From Mycobacterium sp. ACS4054 (GTDB lineage Bacteria; Actinomycetota; Actinomycetes; Mycobacteriales; Mycobacteriaceae): a stretch of DNA of 64,000 nt. The stretch lies in NCBI RefSeq assembly GCF_001667275.1, contig NZ_LZHV01000058.1:124001-188000 (forward strand). The letters run 5' to 3'. Below, piece after piece: positions 32,556 to 42,508 of the stretch; the stretch's first letter is position 1; every line of letters starts with the position of its first letter. A model generated the notes under the pieces. The model ran no database searches. It saw only the letters and a program-made list of their open reading frames with translations, and was not told the origin of the DNA. Made by a program: the position numbers and the translations under genes.

Positions 32556-33101
32556 ATGGCGCTCAAATCGCTGACCGAGCTCGATCAATTCAAGGCCGCG
32601 CCGTTTCCGCCCGGCTATCCCGACACCACCCGAACGTTCTACAGCCCGGTCGACCGGGTGCATGACGCGCTCAAGGCGTTGTTGTCGTCGGCCGCCAAGA
32701 CCATCGTGGTGGCGATGTACGGTTACGACGACGCGGAACTCAACTCCGTGCTGCAGTCGGCGCTGAACGACGAAAACATCTATGTGCAAATGAGTCTCGA
32801 CTCCACGCAGGCCGCGGGTAAGTCCGAGCGCACCCTGCTGGCCCCGTGGCTCAACGACAAGATCGGCAACAGCATCGCCATCGGCCACAGCGAGAAGTCG
32901 GCGATCATGCACCTGAAGATGGTGATCATCGACGGCGTCGACGTCATCACCGGTTCGACCAACTGGTCCACCGGCGGAGAATCCAAGCAGGACAACCAAC
33001 TCACCGTGATCCGCGACCCGTACGTGTGCGCGGAAGCGAGGTCGAGGATCGACATCATCCACGACGCGATGCTCAAGCAGATGGCCGCGAAGGCGCACTA
33101 G
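32556..33101 (+). CDS. Phospholipase D-like protein with a single HKD motif
   Basis: The 181-residue protein has one catalytic HKD motif, HLKMVIIDGVDVITGSTNWS (His-x-Lys-x4-Asp ... Gly-Ser-x-Asn), at about residues 119-138, with the preceding fold FYSPVDRVHDALKALLSSA and IVVAMYGYDD. Single-HKD members of the superfamily are often small dimeric nucleases (Nuc/EDTA-resistant nuclease type) rather than lipases. No signal peptide is visible, so it should act in the cytosol. ATG 32556 is preceded by AAGGAG; an in-frame extension starts at 32529. The substrate remains open. Confidence 0.78.
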   Translation: MALKSLTELDQFKAAPFPPGYPDTTRTFYSPVDRVHDALKALLSSAAKTIVVAMYGYDDAELNSVLQSALNDENIYVQMSLDSTQAAGKSERTLLAPWLNDKIGNSIAIGHSEKSAIMHLKMVIIDGVDVITGSTNWSTGGESKQDNQLTVIRDPYVCAEARSRIDIIHDAMLKQMAAKAH

Positions 33102-33116
33102 GGCGGCAACGCGCGG

Positions 33117-34829
33117 CTAGCCGGACGACTGCAACCGCTGCGCCAGCCCGGTCGCCCGCACCGCCCGGCGCTCGATGGCCGCGCGCACCGAAGCCTCGGA
33201 ACCGGCCACCCGTACCTTGGCCTTCGCGCGGGTCACCGCCGTGTAGAACAACTCGCGCGTGAGCAGCCGCGAATCCTCCGGCGGCATCAGCACCGTCACC
33301 TCGTCGGCCTGGCTGCCCTGGCTCTTGTGGATCGTCATGGCGTGCATGGTTTCGATGTCGGTCAGCCGGCTGGTGGCGAAGCCCATCGTCCCGGTGGCCC
33401 CGGCGATGACGGCCCGCAGCCCGTCGTCGCCCATCACGACCACCCCGGTGTCGCCGTTGTAGACCTTGAGCCCATAGTCGTTGGCGGTCACCAACACCGG
33501 GCGTCCGGCGTACCAGCCCGACCAGCCCGGCTGTCCGGTCTCCTCGGTGAGCCATCGCTCGACCTGCCGGTTCCAGTGCGACACCCCGTACGGTCCACGC
33601 CGGTGCGCGCACAACAGCCGGTGCTCGTCGAGTGCGGCCAGCGCCTCGTCGGTGGCGCCGAGCAGCGCGGCCTGGCGCACCCGCAGCGCGTGCGGAACCA
33701 GCACCGCGCGCAGCCGGTCGGCCGGGGCGTCGGTGTCCAGCCACTCGATGTGCTCGCCGCCGGCCCGCAGCAGCCCGAGCACGCGGTCCGCGTCGCCGGT
33801 GCGGATCGCCTCGGCCAGCGCGCCGATCGACTCGCCGAATCGGTGCGGGGTGCGCAGCGCCGCCACCCGCACGTCGTCGCGGGTGGAGAGCCCGTCCACC
33901 AGATCGGCCAGCACCGCGCCGGCTTCCACCGAGGCCAGCTGGTCGGGATCGCCCACCAGGATCAGCCGGGTATCGGGGCGCACCGCCTCCAGCAGGCGGG
34001 CCATCATCGTCAGCGACACCATCGACGTCTCGTCCACGACGATGACGTCGTGCGGCAGCCGGTTGCCGCGATTGTGCTTGAACCGCACCGACGTATCCGG
34101 CCGGGAACCCAGCAGCCGATGCAGCGTCGTAGCCGGCAGACCGGCCAGCCGCGCCCGGTCCGCCGCGTCGAGCCTGCGCACCTCGGCGGCCACCGCCTCG
34201 GCGAGCCGCGCGGCCGCCTTGCCGGTCGGCGCAGCCAGCGCGATCCGGGGCCGCGGCAGGCCGCCGAGCTCGGCCTGCCCGGCCAGCAAGGCCAGCAGGC
34301 GCGCCACCGTGGTGGTCTTACCGGTTCCGGGGCCGCCGGTCAGCACCGTAACCGCCTGCGACACAGCGATTTCGGCGGCCTCACGCTGTTCGCCGTAGCC
34401 CGGCGGGAACAGTCGCTCGAAGGCGGGCAGCTCGCCGCCGGCCCGCGGGACGGACAGCGCGAGCAGGTCGTTGCACACCTGCTCTTCCTCGAGCCAATAC
34501 CGATCGAGGTACAACAGCTCGCCGAACAGCCGCAGCACCGGCGGCGAGGAGAGCAACGGACTGGCCCGCACGGCCGCCATCCATTCGTCGGCGCTCGGCC
34601 ACGGCAGGTCCGCGGCGTCCACCTGCTCCTGCACGGTCCGCAGATCTACGCACACCGAACCGCCCCGCAGCGCCCGCACCAGCAGCGCGACCGCCAGCGC
34701 CACCCGCTCGTCGGATTCACCGGCGAGCGCGGTAAGCCGCTGCGCCACATGGACATCGGCGGCCTCGAAGACTCCGGCATCGGTGTACGTGCGCAGCAAG
34801 CCCTCGGCGGTGATCGCCTCCAGCGTCAC
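33117..34829 (-). CDS. recD: RecBCD helicase-nuclease, subunit RecD
   Basis: RecD is the 5'-3' helicase subunit of the RecBCD complex that resects double-strand ends. The 570-residue protein has Walker A TGGPGTGKTTT around residue 170, IALAAPTGKAAARLAEAV (motif Ia), VDETSMV (motif II), GDPDQLASVEAG (motif III) and the C-terminal AMTIHKSQGSQADEVTV and FYTAVTRAKAKVRVAG motifs. GTG 34829 overlaps the recB stop by four bases (GTGA), indicating coupled translation. It is the last gene of recC-recB-recD. Confidence 0.93.
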   Translation of the reverse strand: MTLEAITAEGLLRTYTDAGVFEAADVHVAQRLTALAGESDERVALAVALLVRALRGGSVCVDLRTVQEQVDAADLPWPSADEWMAAVRASPLLSSPPVLRLFGELLYLDRYWLEEEQVCNDLLALSVPRAGGELPAFERLFPPGYGEQREAAEIAVSQAVTVLTGGPGTGKTTTVARLLALLAGQAELGGLPRPRIALAAPTGKAAARLAEAVAAEVRRLDAADRARLAGLPATTLHRLLGSRPDTSVRFKHNRGNRLPHDVIVVDETSMVSLTMMARLLEAVRPDTRLILVGDPDQLASVEAGAVLADLVDGLSTRDDVRVAALRTPHRFGESIGALAEAIRTGDADRVLGLLRAGGEHIEWLDTDAPADRLRAVLVPHALRVRQAALLGATDEALAALDEHRLLCAHRRGPYGVSHWNRQVERWLTEETGQPGWSGWYAGRPVLVTANDYGLKVYNGDTGVVVMGDDGLRAVIAGATGTMGFATSRLTDIETMHAMTIHKSQGSQADEVTVLMPPEDSRLLTRELFYTAVTRAKAKVRVAGSEASVRAAIERRAVRATGLAQRLQSSG

Positions 34830-37800
34830 GCGACCACCCCCCCGTCCAGCAGGTCCGACAGCCCTTCGATCAACGACGCGGGCGGGCGCCAGCTGAACAC
34901 CCCCGAGGGGTGACCGTCGACCACCGGTGTGGCCGCGCCGCACATCCCGCGCAGGAACAGGTAGAGGACACCACCAAGATGGCGGCCCGGGTCGTAGTCG
35001 CGCAGCCGCCACCGCAGGAACCGGTGCAGCACAACGCTGTACAGCAGCGCCTGCAGCGGATAATCCGAGTGCAGCATCGCCTCGACCAGGCGCGGCCGGT
35101 CGTAATCGGCGGACGTCAACGGGCGGTCGGGATCGCCGAGCCAGTTGGTCTTGTAATCGACCACCAGATAGCGCTGCCCGGCGCCGTCGGGCACCCGCAA
35201 CACGGCGTCGACCGATCCGGTGAGGTAGCCGCGCAGCGGCTGGTCGCCGAGCGGGCGACCGATCAACCTCTCGGCGTAGGGCGCCAGCGCGTCATCGCCG
35301 GGCAGCCGCGCGCGCAGCATGGCCCCCACGTCGGCCAGCCGGATCTCGGGTGCGGCGGTGCGCAGGTCACCACCGGCCAGTGGGAACTCAAAGTCCAACT
35401 CGCGCAGCCGATCCGGGAGCCCGATCCGGCGCAGCGTCAGCCCGGACGCCAAGGGGCCCAGGGGCGTGTCGTGCATCGGCACCATGGCCGCGGCGAGCGC
35501 GTCGGGGGCCACGTCGACCGGCCACCACACCGAGTGGCCGCGGATGTGCGCTTGGAGCTCGGCGGCCAGATCGGGGGCCAGCGGGTCGGCGGTCTCCAGC
35601 ACGGCGTGCACCAGGGTGCCGAACTTCGCGCCCACCGGCAGGTCCGCCATCGGCGACGGCAGTTCCGGCCCGGACGCCTTCTGGGACAAGGGCACATCGC
35701 CGGACTCGTCGTCCAGCTCGCTGACCTCCGGCTCGCTGCTCACGCCGGCGGACCCAAAGGTTTCCGTCACCCGGATCAGCCCCGAGTAGGAGGTGCGCCG
35801 CCACCCCGTGTCGATGGCGCGGTGGAAGTGGCGGCTGTCGAGGTTGGACGGCACCGGCTCGGACGGGACGGACGGCGCCGCGGCCACGATCGACGGTTCG
35901 ATCACCGGACCGCCCGCGGCCTCCCATTCACGCAATCGGGCCAGGGCGTCGTCGTCGGAGATCTTCGCGGGCTCACAGCGGTCGGGCACGACCGGCTCTC
36001 CGGGCCGGCGGCCACGCAGCAGCCGCGACAGCCCCCCGTTGGGCTCGTCGAACGCCGGTGACCACCACGCCACCACCTGGGACTGGGCGCGCGTCAGCGC
36101 CACGTAGGTCAGCCGGCTGTCGTCGCTGGCGTCCTCCTTGCGGCCCAATTGCTCGACGGCGTGGAAGTCCGGGGTGTCCTTGCCGCCGATGTGCAGGCAG
36201 CGCACGCCCCGGTCGTGGAACAACACCACGTCGCGGTCCTGGGTGTTGCGGTTGAACGCGAACGGCAGGTACACGATCGGGTATTGCAGGCCCTTGCTCA
36301 CGAACACCGTCATGATCTGCACGGCCGCCGCGTCGCTGTCCAGGCGCCGGTTGCGTTCGGGCGCGCCGGCGCGCTCCTCGCGCTGGCGGCGCAGCCAGTC
36401 GCGCAGCGCGGGCAGGCTGGAACGGTCTCGGTGCGCGACCTCCTGCAGCAACTGCGCGATGTGCGCCAGGTCGGTCATCTGGCGTTCGCCGCCGTGCGCG
36501 GACAGCACGCGATCCGCCATGCCCGAAAGCTGTGCGGCCTCGAAGATGGCGGCGACGCCGCGTTCGCGGGCGTGGCCGGCCCACTCCCGCAACGTTTCCG
36601 CGACCCGATCGGTCAGCGCGTCGCCGCCGGCCGCCAGCGATTCGGCGGTCTCGCCGAAGAACATGGTGGCCGCCGCGGCGCGCACCACACCGGGCCGGTG
36701 CGGTTGGTCGAACGCCTCCAGCAGGCAGAGCCAGTCTTCGGCGGCGTCCGAGGCGAACACGTCGGTGTCGCCGGTGTAGACCGCGGGCACGCCCGCGTCG
36801 CACAGCGCCCTGAAGCAGGCGGCGGCGTCCTTGTGCTTCTCCACGATCACGGCGATGTCGCGGGCCTGCAGCGGCCGGCCGGCGAACGTGGCGCCGCCGG
36901 CGAGCAGGGCGCGGATGTCGGCGGCGAGGTCGTCGCCGATGTGGGCCCGCAGATCGTCGATCGGCAGGTTCGCAAGCCCGCTGCGCCCCAGCGTCTCTCG
37001 TCGCACCACCCGCAGCCGGAACGGATCATTGTGCGGGGCGCCGGCGAGCCGGTGACCGCGGTGGTAGGCCTCGACGTCGTCCACCACGATCTCGGGGTCG
37101 CCGAGCTGGGCGCCGCGCAGTACCACCTGCAGGCGCTCGATGAGCGCCGCATCGCTGCGCCAATTGGTGCCCAGCGTCTTCTTCTCCCCGGCCGTCTCGG
37201 CCGCCCGCAGGTACGTCACGATGTCGCCGCCGCGGAACGCGTAGATGGCCTGCTTGGGGTCCCCGATCAGGATCAGGGTGGAGCGCCCGCTGAAGGCGCG
37301 GTCGATCACCTGCCATTGCACCGGATCGGTGTCCTGGAACTCGTCGACCATGACGATCGGCCAGCGGTGGTGCATGCGCACCCGCGCAGGCGAGTCCTCG
37401 GTGGCCAGCGCGTCGGCCAGGCGACTCAGCAGGTCGTCGTAGTCGAGGACGCCCATTCGCCGCTTGCGGGTATCCAGTTCCGCCAGAACGTCTTTCGCGA
37501 ACGCGACGCAGACGGCGGCGCGCGAACCCGGTTCCGGGTGTAGTGGGCGCAGCTCGGTCGACGGGTTCCTGACGACCTCGCGCGCCAGGCGCAGCGCCTC
37601 GCGGTAGGCCAGCGCCGGGTCGTCGCGCTCGCGCCCGAAGTGGGCGAGGTAAAGGTCGTCGACGATCTCGACGATCAGCTCGTCGAGGCTCTCGAGCAAC
37701 GTCACGTTCGCGGCGGTGTCGCCGGCCACGCCCAGCGATTTCAGCACCAGCTGGCAGAACTGGTGCGTGGTGGCGATGGTCGCCGCATCGAATCCGGCCA

Positions 37801-38143
37801 GCGCGTCGCGCAGGTGCTGCCTGCGCAGCGCGCGTTCCTCCTCGTCGCCGGCCAGCAGGTAGGCGACCAACTCGTTGTCGCCGCACGCCGACGGATCGTC
37901 GAAAGCCAGTACGGCTTCGACCATTTGGCCGCGCACGCGCTCGCGCAGCTCCTGGCTGGCGGCCCGGCCGAACGTGATGAGCAGCATCTGGTCCAGCGTC
38001 GCCGCGCCCTCGGCGATATAGCGGGTCACCAGGCCGGCCAGGGCGAACGTCTTGCCGGTGCCCGCGCTGGCCTGCAACACCGTGGTGGACCGATCGGCGG
38101 GCAGCGGGCCGAGCAGATCGAAGCGCGCGATCACCTGGGTCAC
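34826..38143 (-). CDS. recB: RecBCD helicase-nuclease, subunit RecB
   Basis: RecB carries the 3'-5' helicase and the nuclease of RecBCD. The 1105-residue protein has Walker A LQASAGTGKTFALAG near residue 30, VMVDEFQDTDPVQW (motif II) near 280, GDPKQAIYAFRGGD (motif III), MTVFVSKGLQYPIVYLP and YVALTRAQSQV, and near the C-terminus the nuclease signature VVDYKTNWLG (Asp and Lys of the D-x-K motif) preceded by GSVDAVLRV. GTG 38143 overlaps the recC stop by four bases; the frame further upstream to 38317 lies inside recC. Confidence 0.93.
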   Translation of the reverse strand: MTQVIARFDLLGPLPADRSTTVLQASAGTGKTFALAGLVTRYIAEGAATLDQMLLITFGRAASQELRERVRGQMVEAVLAFDDPSACGDNELVAYLLAGDEEERALRRQHLRDALAGFDAATIATTHQFCQLVLKSLGVAGDTAANVTLLESLDELIVEIVDDLYLAHFGRERDDPALAYREALRLAREVVRNPSTELRPLHPEPGSRAAVCVAFAKDVLAELDTRKRRMGVLDYDDLLSRLADALATEDSPARVRMHHRWPIVMVDEFQDTDPVQWQVIDRAFSGRSTLILIGDPKQAIYAFRGGDIVTYLRAAETAGEKKTLGTNWRSDAALIERLQVVLRGAQLGDPEIVVDDVEAYHRGHRLAGAPHNDPFRLRVVRRETLGRSGLANLPIDDLRAHIGDDLAADIRALLAGGATFAGRPLQARDIAVIVEKHKDAAACFRALCDAGVPAVYTGDTDVFASDAAEDWLCLLEAFDQPHRPGVVRAAAATMFFGETAESLAAGGDALTDRVAETLREWAGHARERGVAAIFEAAQLSGMADRVLSAHGGERQMTDLAHIAQLLQEVAHRDRSSLPALRDWLRRQREERAGAPERNRRLDSDAAAVQIMTVFVSKGLQYPIVYLPFAFNRNTQDRDVVLFHDRGVRCLHIGGKDTPDFHAVEQLGRKEDASDDSRLTYVALTRAQSQVVAWWSPAFDEPNGGLSRLLRGRRPGEPVVPDRCEPAKISDDDALARLREWEAAGGPVIEPSIVAAAPSVPSEPVPSNLDSRHFHRAIDTGWRRTSYSGLIRVTETFGSAGVSSEPEVSELDDESGDVPLSQKASGPELPSPMADLPVGAKFGTLVHAVLETADPLAPDLAAELQAHIRGHSVWWPVDVAPDALAAAMVPMHDTPLGPLASGLTLRRIGLPDRLRELDFEFPLAGGDLRTAAPEIRLADVGAMLRARLPGDDALAPYAERLIGRPLGDQPLRGYLTGSVDAVLRVPDGAGQRYLVVDYKTNWLGDPDRPLTSADYDRPRLVEAMLHSDYPLQALLYSVVLHRFLRWRLRDYDPGRHLGGVLYLFLRGMCGAATPVVDGHPSGVFSWRPPASLIEGLSDLLDGGVVA

Positions 38144-41100
38144 GGCTTGCCCTCCGCGCACAGCATCGGCAGCCAGACCCGCGCGGCGTACGCGCCCAGC
38201 CGATTGTCTTCGCCGTCGCATTCCTCGCCCGGCCGCACGGGCCGCATCAGGTCGGCCAACCGGGCGTTCTTGCCCCAGGCCCGCAGGTGGGCGGGCTCCT
38301 CGCGCTCCCACTTCCACCGATGCTCCGCCTCGCGCAGCGGATCGTCACCGCAGTGCCGCGCGGCCGCCCATGCGTAGGACGTCTTGACGGGCAACGGAAT
38401 CGGCTCCCGGCGCCCGGCGTCGTAGATGGCCACCAGCTCGCGCAGCGCCGCCGCGGCGTCGTCGTGCGGCCGTCCCAGCGCCTCCACCCGCGGGGCGGTG
38501 CCCCGCTTGCGGCGGCCGATGCACACCGCCGACCAGTCGCGGCCGGGGTCGTGAGCGGTCAACGCCAGCAACGGAATCCACGACTCGAGCAGGTGCCTGC
38601 CGTCCAGCCGGGAGTAGGTCACCGACACCAGCCGCTCCCCGTACACCGGGGACACGGTGCCCGTGAGCCGCCGTCCCCCGCCGAGATCGATGTCGACGTC
38701 GTACGCGCGCGCGTCGGCCCGGCGGTGCTCCCGCGCGGCGGCCGCCAACAGGGCGGCCTGATCGCGGATCTCCGTCGCCGCGCGCCATCCCAGTTGGCCC
38801 GGCGGCAGCGTGCCCCGCCGCCACTCGGCCTGCCGGGCGTCGTCTGGGGCCCAGCCCCGCAGCATGTCGCCCAGCATCCGGTCGCCGACCGTCCACTCCT
38901 CGAGCCCGTCGAGGTCGACGGGCATGGCGTCCTGCACGCCGTCGACGTCCCGCGGCAGCGTGAACTCCAGGGCGCGGAAGAACCCCTTGACCGGGTCCTT
39001 GAAGAAGGCGACCAGGTCGGCGACGATGACGTCGTCCGCGGGAGCGGGCGGCAGCGGTCCGGAAATGAACTTGGGCGCATCCCGACGCTCGCCCGAGGCC
39101 ACGCGCGCCGCCCGCAGCACCGTCGGGTCGAAGCTGAACGGGACCTCGGGCACCAGCCCGCCGGGGATGACGTTGCGAACGTCGAACGGCTGCAACGGAT
39201 GCGCGACGACCACGCGGTCGCGCACCTTGCCCATCGTGGTGATGTCCAGGGTGTCCAGCAGCTCGGCCAGCGGCACCGCCGGTGGGCGCGCCTGGCCCGA
39301 GTACTCGTTGGCGCCGGTATAGGTGACCACCAGCTTCTCGGTGGCCGCTCCGATGGCGTCGAGCAGCAATTGCCGGTCCTCGGAACGGATGTCGCGATCG
39401 CCGGTCATCGGGTCACGGGCCAGCGCGTCGTCACCGTCGACGACGCCGAGCCGGGGGAACACCCCGTCGTCGAGGCCCACCAGGCACACCACCCGGTGTG
39501 GCACCGAGCGCATCGGGACCATGGTGCACACCGTCAGGGTGCCGGTGCGGAAGTTGGCCCGCGTCGGACGCCCGGCGAGGCGGCCGTCCAGGAGGGCCCG
39601 GATGTCGGGCAGCCGCAACACCGTATCGGCCCGCACCCCCGCGTCGGCCAGGGTGGCGGCGAATTCCCGCTGCAGCTGGCCGGCCTGCCACGAATCGGCG
39701 TCGTCGACTTGCGTCAACAGGTCGATGCCGCCGGCGAGCGCGGCCAGCCAGTCGCGCAGCGGCCGCGCGCCCGTCAGTGAGTCGACCACCCGCTGCAGCC
39801 GGGCCACGAATTCGGCGAACTGGCCGGCCAATTGGACGCGGTTGCTGCTGACGTCGTCGAGGGGCAGCGTCGCGTCGATCCAGGCGTGCGAGTCGTCGGA
39901 CATCGCGACGCCGGCCAGCACCCGGTCGATGCCGAAACGCCAAGTGTTGTGCACGAAGTCGACGTGGTAGGGCCGCCGGTGCTCCTGATCGAATCCCCAC
40001 CGGATGTTGGCCTGCCGGACCCAGCGGGTGATGGCCTCCAGGTCGTCGTCGGTGAAGCCGAACCGGGCGCGCACCGGCGCCGCCTCGGCGAAGTCGAGCA
40101 CCTCGCTGGCGGTCGCCCGGCTGCCCGCCAGCGCCAGCAACTGCGAGGCGATGCCCAGCAGCGGATTGGTTTGCAGCGGAGAGCGATCCGCCAGCCGCAC
40201 GCGCAACCGGTGCGCGGGATGGGCGCCGTGCACGACGTCGCCGAGCCCGAAGTCGGCGACGATCAGCGGTGCGTACGTCTCGATGTCCGGACACATCACC
40301 AGGATGTCGCGCGGCTCGAGGGTCGGGTCGTCCTGCAGCAGGCCGAGCAGCACCTCGCGCAGGACGTCGACCTGGCGCGCCGGCCCGTGGCAGTTGTGCA
40401 CCTGCACGGAACGGTCGGTGGAGGCGAGGTTACGGCCTTGGGGCCGAACGGCATTGGCGGCGATGTCGGACTGGAGCCAGCCGAGCAGCGTGTCGGGGCG
40501 GTCCGGGCCCGGCAGGTATTCGTCGGTCTGCGGGTCGGCGGGCAGGCCGCGTTGCAGCTCGCGCAGGTCGCGTCCGAGCGTCGCCAGCAGCGGATGACCC
40601 ACGCCGCGGTGGCTGGTGTCCAGCCGGCGGGGGATCGTGCCGCGGGTGTCGGCCAACGCGCGCCACAACTGGTCGCTGGGATGCGGCAGCCACAGGTGCA
40701 GCTCGTGCCGGGCGGACACCGCGTCCAGCAGCTCAATGTCGGTGCGCGCCAACCGGGTGTGTCCGAACAGCGACAGCCGCTCGGGAAGGCCGGTGCGGCC
40801 GTCGCGCAGCCGGGCCACGGCCGCCTGATGCCGGATGTGCGGGGGATCGGCGGGCACGGCGGCCACCAGGGCCCGCCAGAGCTCCGGCTGCCAGGCCAGG
40901 TCGGGGTCGAGGTCACCGGTGTCGCCGGCGAGCCAGTCGGCGAGCAGCCGCGGACGCTGCCTGGCGTACGAGGCGAACAGGCCGGCCAGCCGGCGCGCCA
41001 CCGCGTAGCGGCGTCCGAGGCGCAGCTCGGCCTCCGTCTCCGTCGGCGCGAAGTGGCCCAAATGCGTTGCCAGGGTGCGACACCACGGCTCGTCCAGCGA

Positions 41101-41409
41101 GCAGTCGATGACCCGCAGCAGCGGCCAGGCCATAGCGTCGGCCGACCATGGGTCCTCGTCGGCCGTGCCGGTGAGCTCCGCGATCAGGGAGCCGGGGCTG
41201 CGGAACGCCACCCCGCCGCACACCCCGTCGCCGCCGCGGGCGCGGCCGAGCACGTGCGACAACCGCTGACTGAGCCAGCGCTCCACGCCGCGCGCCGGCA
41301 CCAGCACCAGCTCCTCGGCGAACGGGTCGGTCGGCGGGTTGGCCAGCAGGGCGCCGAGGCCGTCGGCAAGGAGGTCGGTGCGCTCGGCACGGTGGAGATG
41401 AAGCGACAT
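38140..41409 (-). CDS. recC: RecBCD helicase-nuclease, subunit RecC
   Basis: RecC is the Chi-scanning, inactive-helicase subunit that holds RecB and RecD. The 1089-residue protein begins with LHLHRAERTDLLADGLGALL, and has PFAEELVLVPARGVERWLSQRLSHVLG, DILVMCPDIETYAPLIVADFG and VCLVGLDDGVFPR, segments of the RecC family. Its length is close to that of the M. tuberculosis protein. It heads the recC-recB-recD operon, each gene overlapping the next by GTGA. ATG 41409 starts 48 bp after the end of the methyltransferase gene upstream. Confidence 0.92.
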   Translation of the reverse strand: MSLHLHRAERTDLLADGLGALLANPPTDPFAEELVLVPARGVERWLSQRLSHVLGRARGGDGVCGGVAFRSPGSLIAELTGTADEDPWSADAMAWPLLRVIDCSLDEPWCRTLATHLGHFAPTETEAELRLGRRYAVARRLAGLFASYARQRPRLLADWLAGDTGDLDPDLAWQPELWRALVAAVPADPPHIRHQAAVARLRDGRTGLPERLSLFGHTRLARTDIELLDAVSARHELHLWLPHPSDQLWRALADTRGTIPRRLDTSHRGVGHPLLATLGRDLRELQRGLPADPQTDEYLPGPDRPDTLLGWLQSDIAANAVRPQGRNLASTDRSVQVHNCHGPARQVDVLREVLLGLLQDDPTLEPRDILVMCPDIETYAPLIVADFGLGDVVHGAHPAHRLRVRLADRSPLQTNPLLGIASQLLALAGSRATASEVLDFAEAAPVRARFGFTDDDLEAITRWVRQANIRWGFDQEHRRPYHVDFVHNTWRFGIDRVLAGVAMSDDSHAWIDATLPLDDVSSNRVQLAGQFAEFVARLQRVVDSLTGARPLRDWLAALAGGIDLLTQVDDADSWQAGQLQREFAATLADAGVRADTVLRLPDIRALLDGRLAGRPTRANFRTGTLTVCTMVPMRSVPHRVVCLVGLDDGVFPRLGVVDGDDALARDPMTGDRDIRSEDRQLLLDAIGAATEKLVVTYTGANEYSGQARPPAVPLAELLDTLDITTMGKVRDRVVVAHPLQPFDVRNVIPGGLVPEVPFSFDPTVLRAARVASGERRDAPKFISGPLPPAPADDVIVADLVAFFKDPVKGFFRALEFTLPRDVDGVQDAMPVDLDGLEEWTVGDRMLGDMLRGWAPDDARQAEWRRGTLPPGQLGWRAATEIRDQAALLAAAAREHRRADARAYDVDIDLGGGRRLTGTVSPVYGERLVSVTYSRLDGRHLLESWIPLLALTAHDPGRDWSAVCIGRRKRGTAPRVEALGRPHDDAAAALRELVAIYDAGRREPIPLPVKTSYAWAAARHCGDDPLREAEHRWKWEREEPAHLRAWGKNARLADLMRPVRPGEECDGEDNRLGAYAARVWLPMLCAEGKP

Positions 41410-41457
41410 CGCGGTGCCACGATAGCCCCGGACACCGACACGAGTGGCTGGTTGGGC

Positions 41458-42324
41458 CTACTTGGCCAGCGTGAACTGGTTGACGTCGATGTAGCCGTCG
41501 CGGAAGGCGTTGGCGCAACCGGTCAGGTACCGCATGTAGCGCTGGTAGACCTCTTCGGACTGGATCGCGACCGCCTCGCTGTGGTGCGCCTCCAACGCCG
41601 CGGCCCAGAGGTCGAGCGTGCGGGCGTAGTGCAGCTGCAGCGACTGCCTGCGGGCCAGGTTGAAACCCATCTTCGACGCGTGGAACTCGACCATCTCGAT
41701 CGGTGGCAGCTGGCCTCCCGGGAAGATTTCGGAGGCGATGAATTCGTTGAAGCTGGTCTGCTCTTCGGTCATCGGCAGGCCCCGTTCGACGATCTGCTCC
41801 GGGGGCAGCATGGTGATCGTGTGCAGCAGCATCACCCCGTCGTCGGGCAGGAGGCTGTAGGCCCGCTGGAAGAAATCGTCGTAGCGGTCATAGCCGAAGT
41901 GCTCGAACGCGCCGATGGAGACGATCCGGTCGACGGGCTCGTCGAACTGTTCCCAGCCCTGCAGCAGGACCCGCCTGCGGTGCGTGGTGTTCATCGCGTC
42001 GAACATCTTCTGCACGTGCGCGGCCTGGTGCTGGGACAGCGTCAACCCGACGACGTCCACGTCGAATTTCTCGATCGCGCGCCGCATCGTGCCGCCCCAG
42101 CCGCAGCCGACGTCCAGCAACGTCATGCCGGGACGCAGGCCCAGTTTTCCGAGCGACAGGTCCATCTTGCGCAGCTGCGCCTCTTCGAGGGGGATGTCGC
42201 GCATCCGGTCGAAGTAGGCGCAGCTGTAGGTCATCGTGGGATCGAGGAACAGCCGAAAGAAGTCGTCGGACAGGTCGTAGTGCGCTTGGACGTCCTCGAA
42301 ATGCGGCGTCAGATTTTCTGTCAT
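41458..42324 (-). CDS. Mycolic acid cyclopropane synthase family methyltransferase (MmaA2/CmaA1-like)
   Basis: The 288-residue SAM-dependent enzyme is closest in sequence to MmaA2 and CmaA1 of M. tuberculosis, which cyclopropanate mycolic acids: TPHFEDVQAHYDLSDDFFRLF, the SAM loop LLDVGCGWGG, GWEQFDEPVDRIVSIGAFEHFG and the terminal GYIDVNQFTLAK. The position between recC and echA3 is not that of mmaA2 in M. tuberculosis, so orthology is uncertain and no symbol is given. A small difference is DRMRDIPLEEAQ where most relatives have ERxDMTLEEAQ. ATG 42324 is chosen; the frame continues to 42357. Function as a cyclopropane synthase is inferred from similarity. Confidence 0.85.
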   Translation of the reverse strand: MTENLTPHFEDVQAHYDLSDDFFRLFLDPTMTYSCAYFDRMRDIPLEEAQLRKMDLSLGKLGLRPGMTLLDVGCGWGGTMRRAIEKFDVDVVGLTLSQHQAAHVQKMFDAMNTTHRRRVLLQGWEQFDEPVDRIVSIGAFEHFGYDRYDDFFQRAYSLLPDDGVMLLHTITMLPPEQIVERGLPMTEEQTSFNEFIASEIFPGGQLPPIEMVEFHASKMGFNLARRQSLQLHYARTLDLWAAALEAHHSEAVAIQSEEVYQRYMRYLTGCANAFRDGYIDVNQFTLAK

Positions 42325-42508
42325 GCCGGCAAATGCGCCTTCCTGAATTGGGGCCATTCAGCTGGTACACGAGTGGGCGGCGCAGCTGGTTCACCATGGC
42401 TTCCCGCAACTGCCGGAATGAAAACTCGAGCGGGCACATCCGGGGAATTCGGACGACCATACCCCCGTTGACAGCGAAACTGGCCAAAAAATAGAGGAGG
42501 ACGCGCGC

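Noticed and set aside
39832..42471. 879-residue plus-strand frame opposite recC and the mycolic acid methyltransferase
   Set aside because: It spans two unrelated genes on the other strand and has no family signature.
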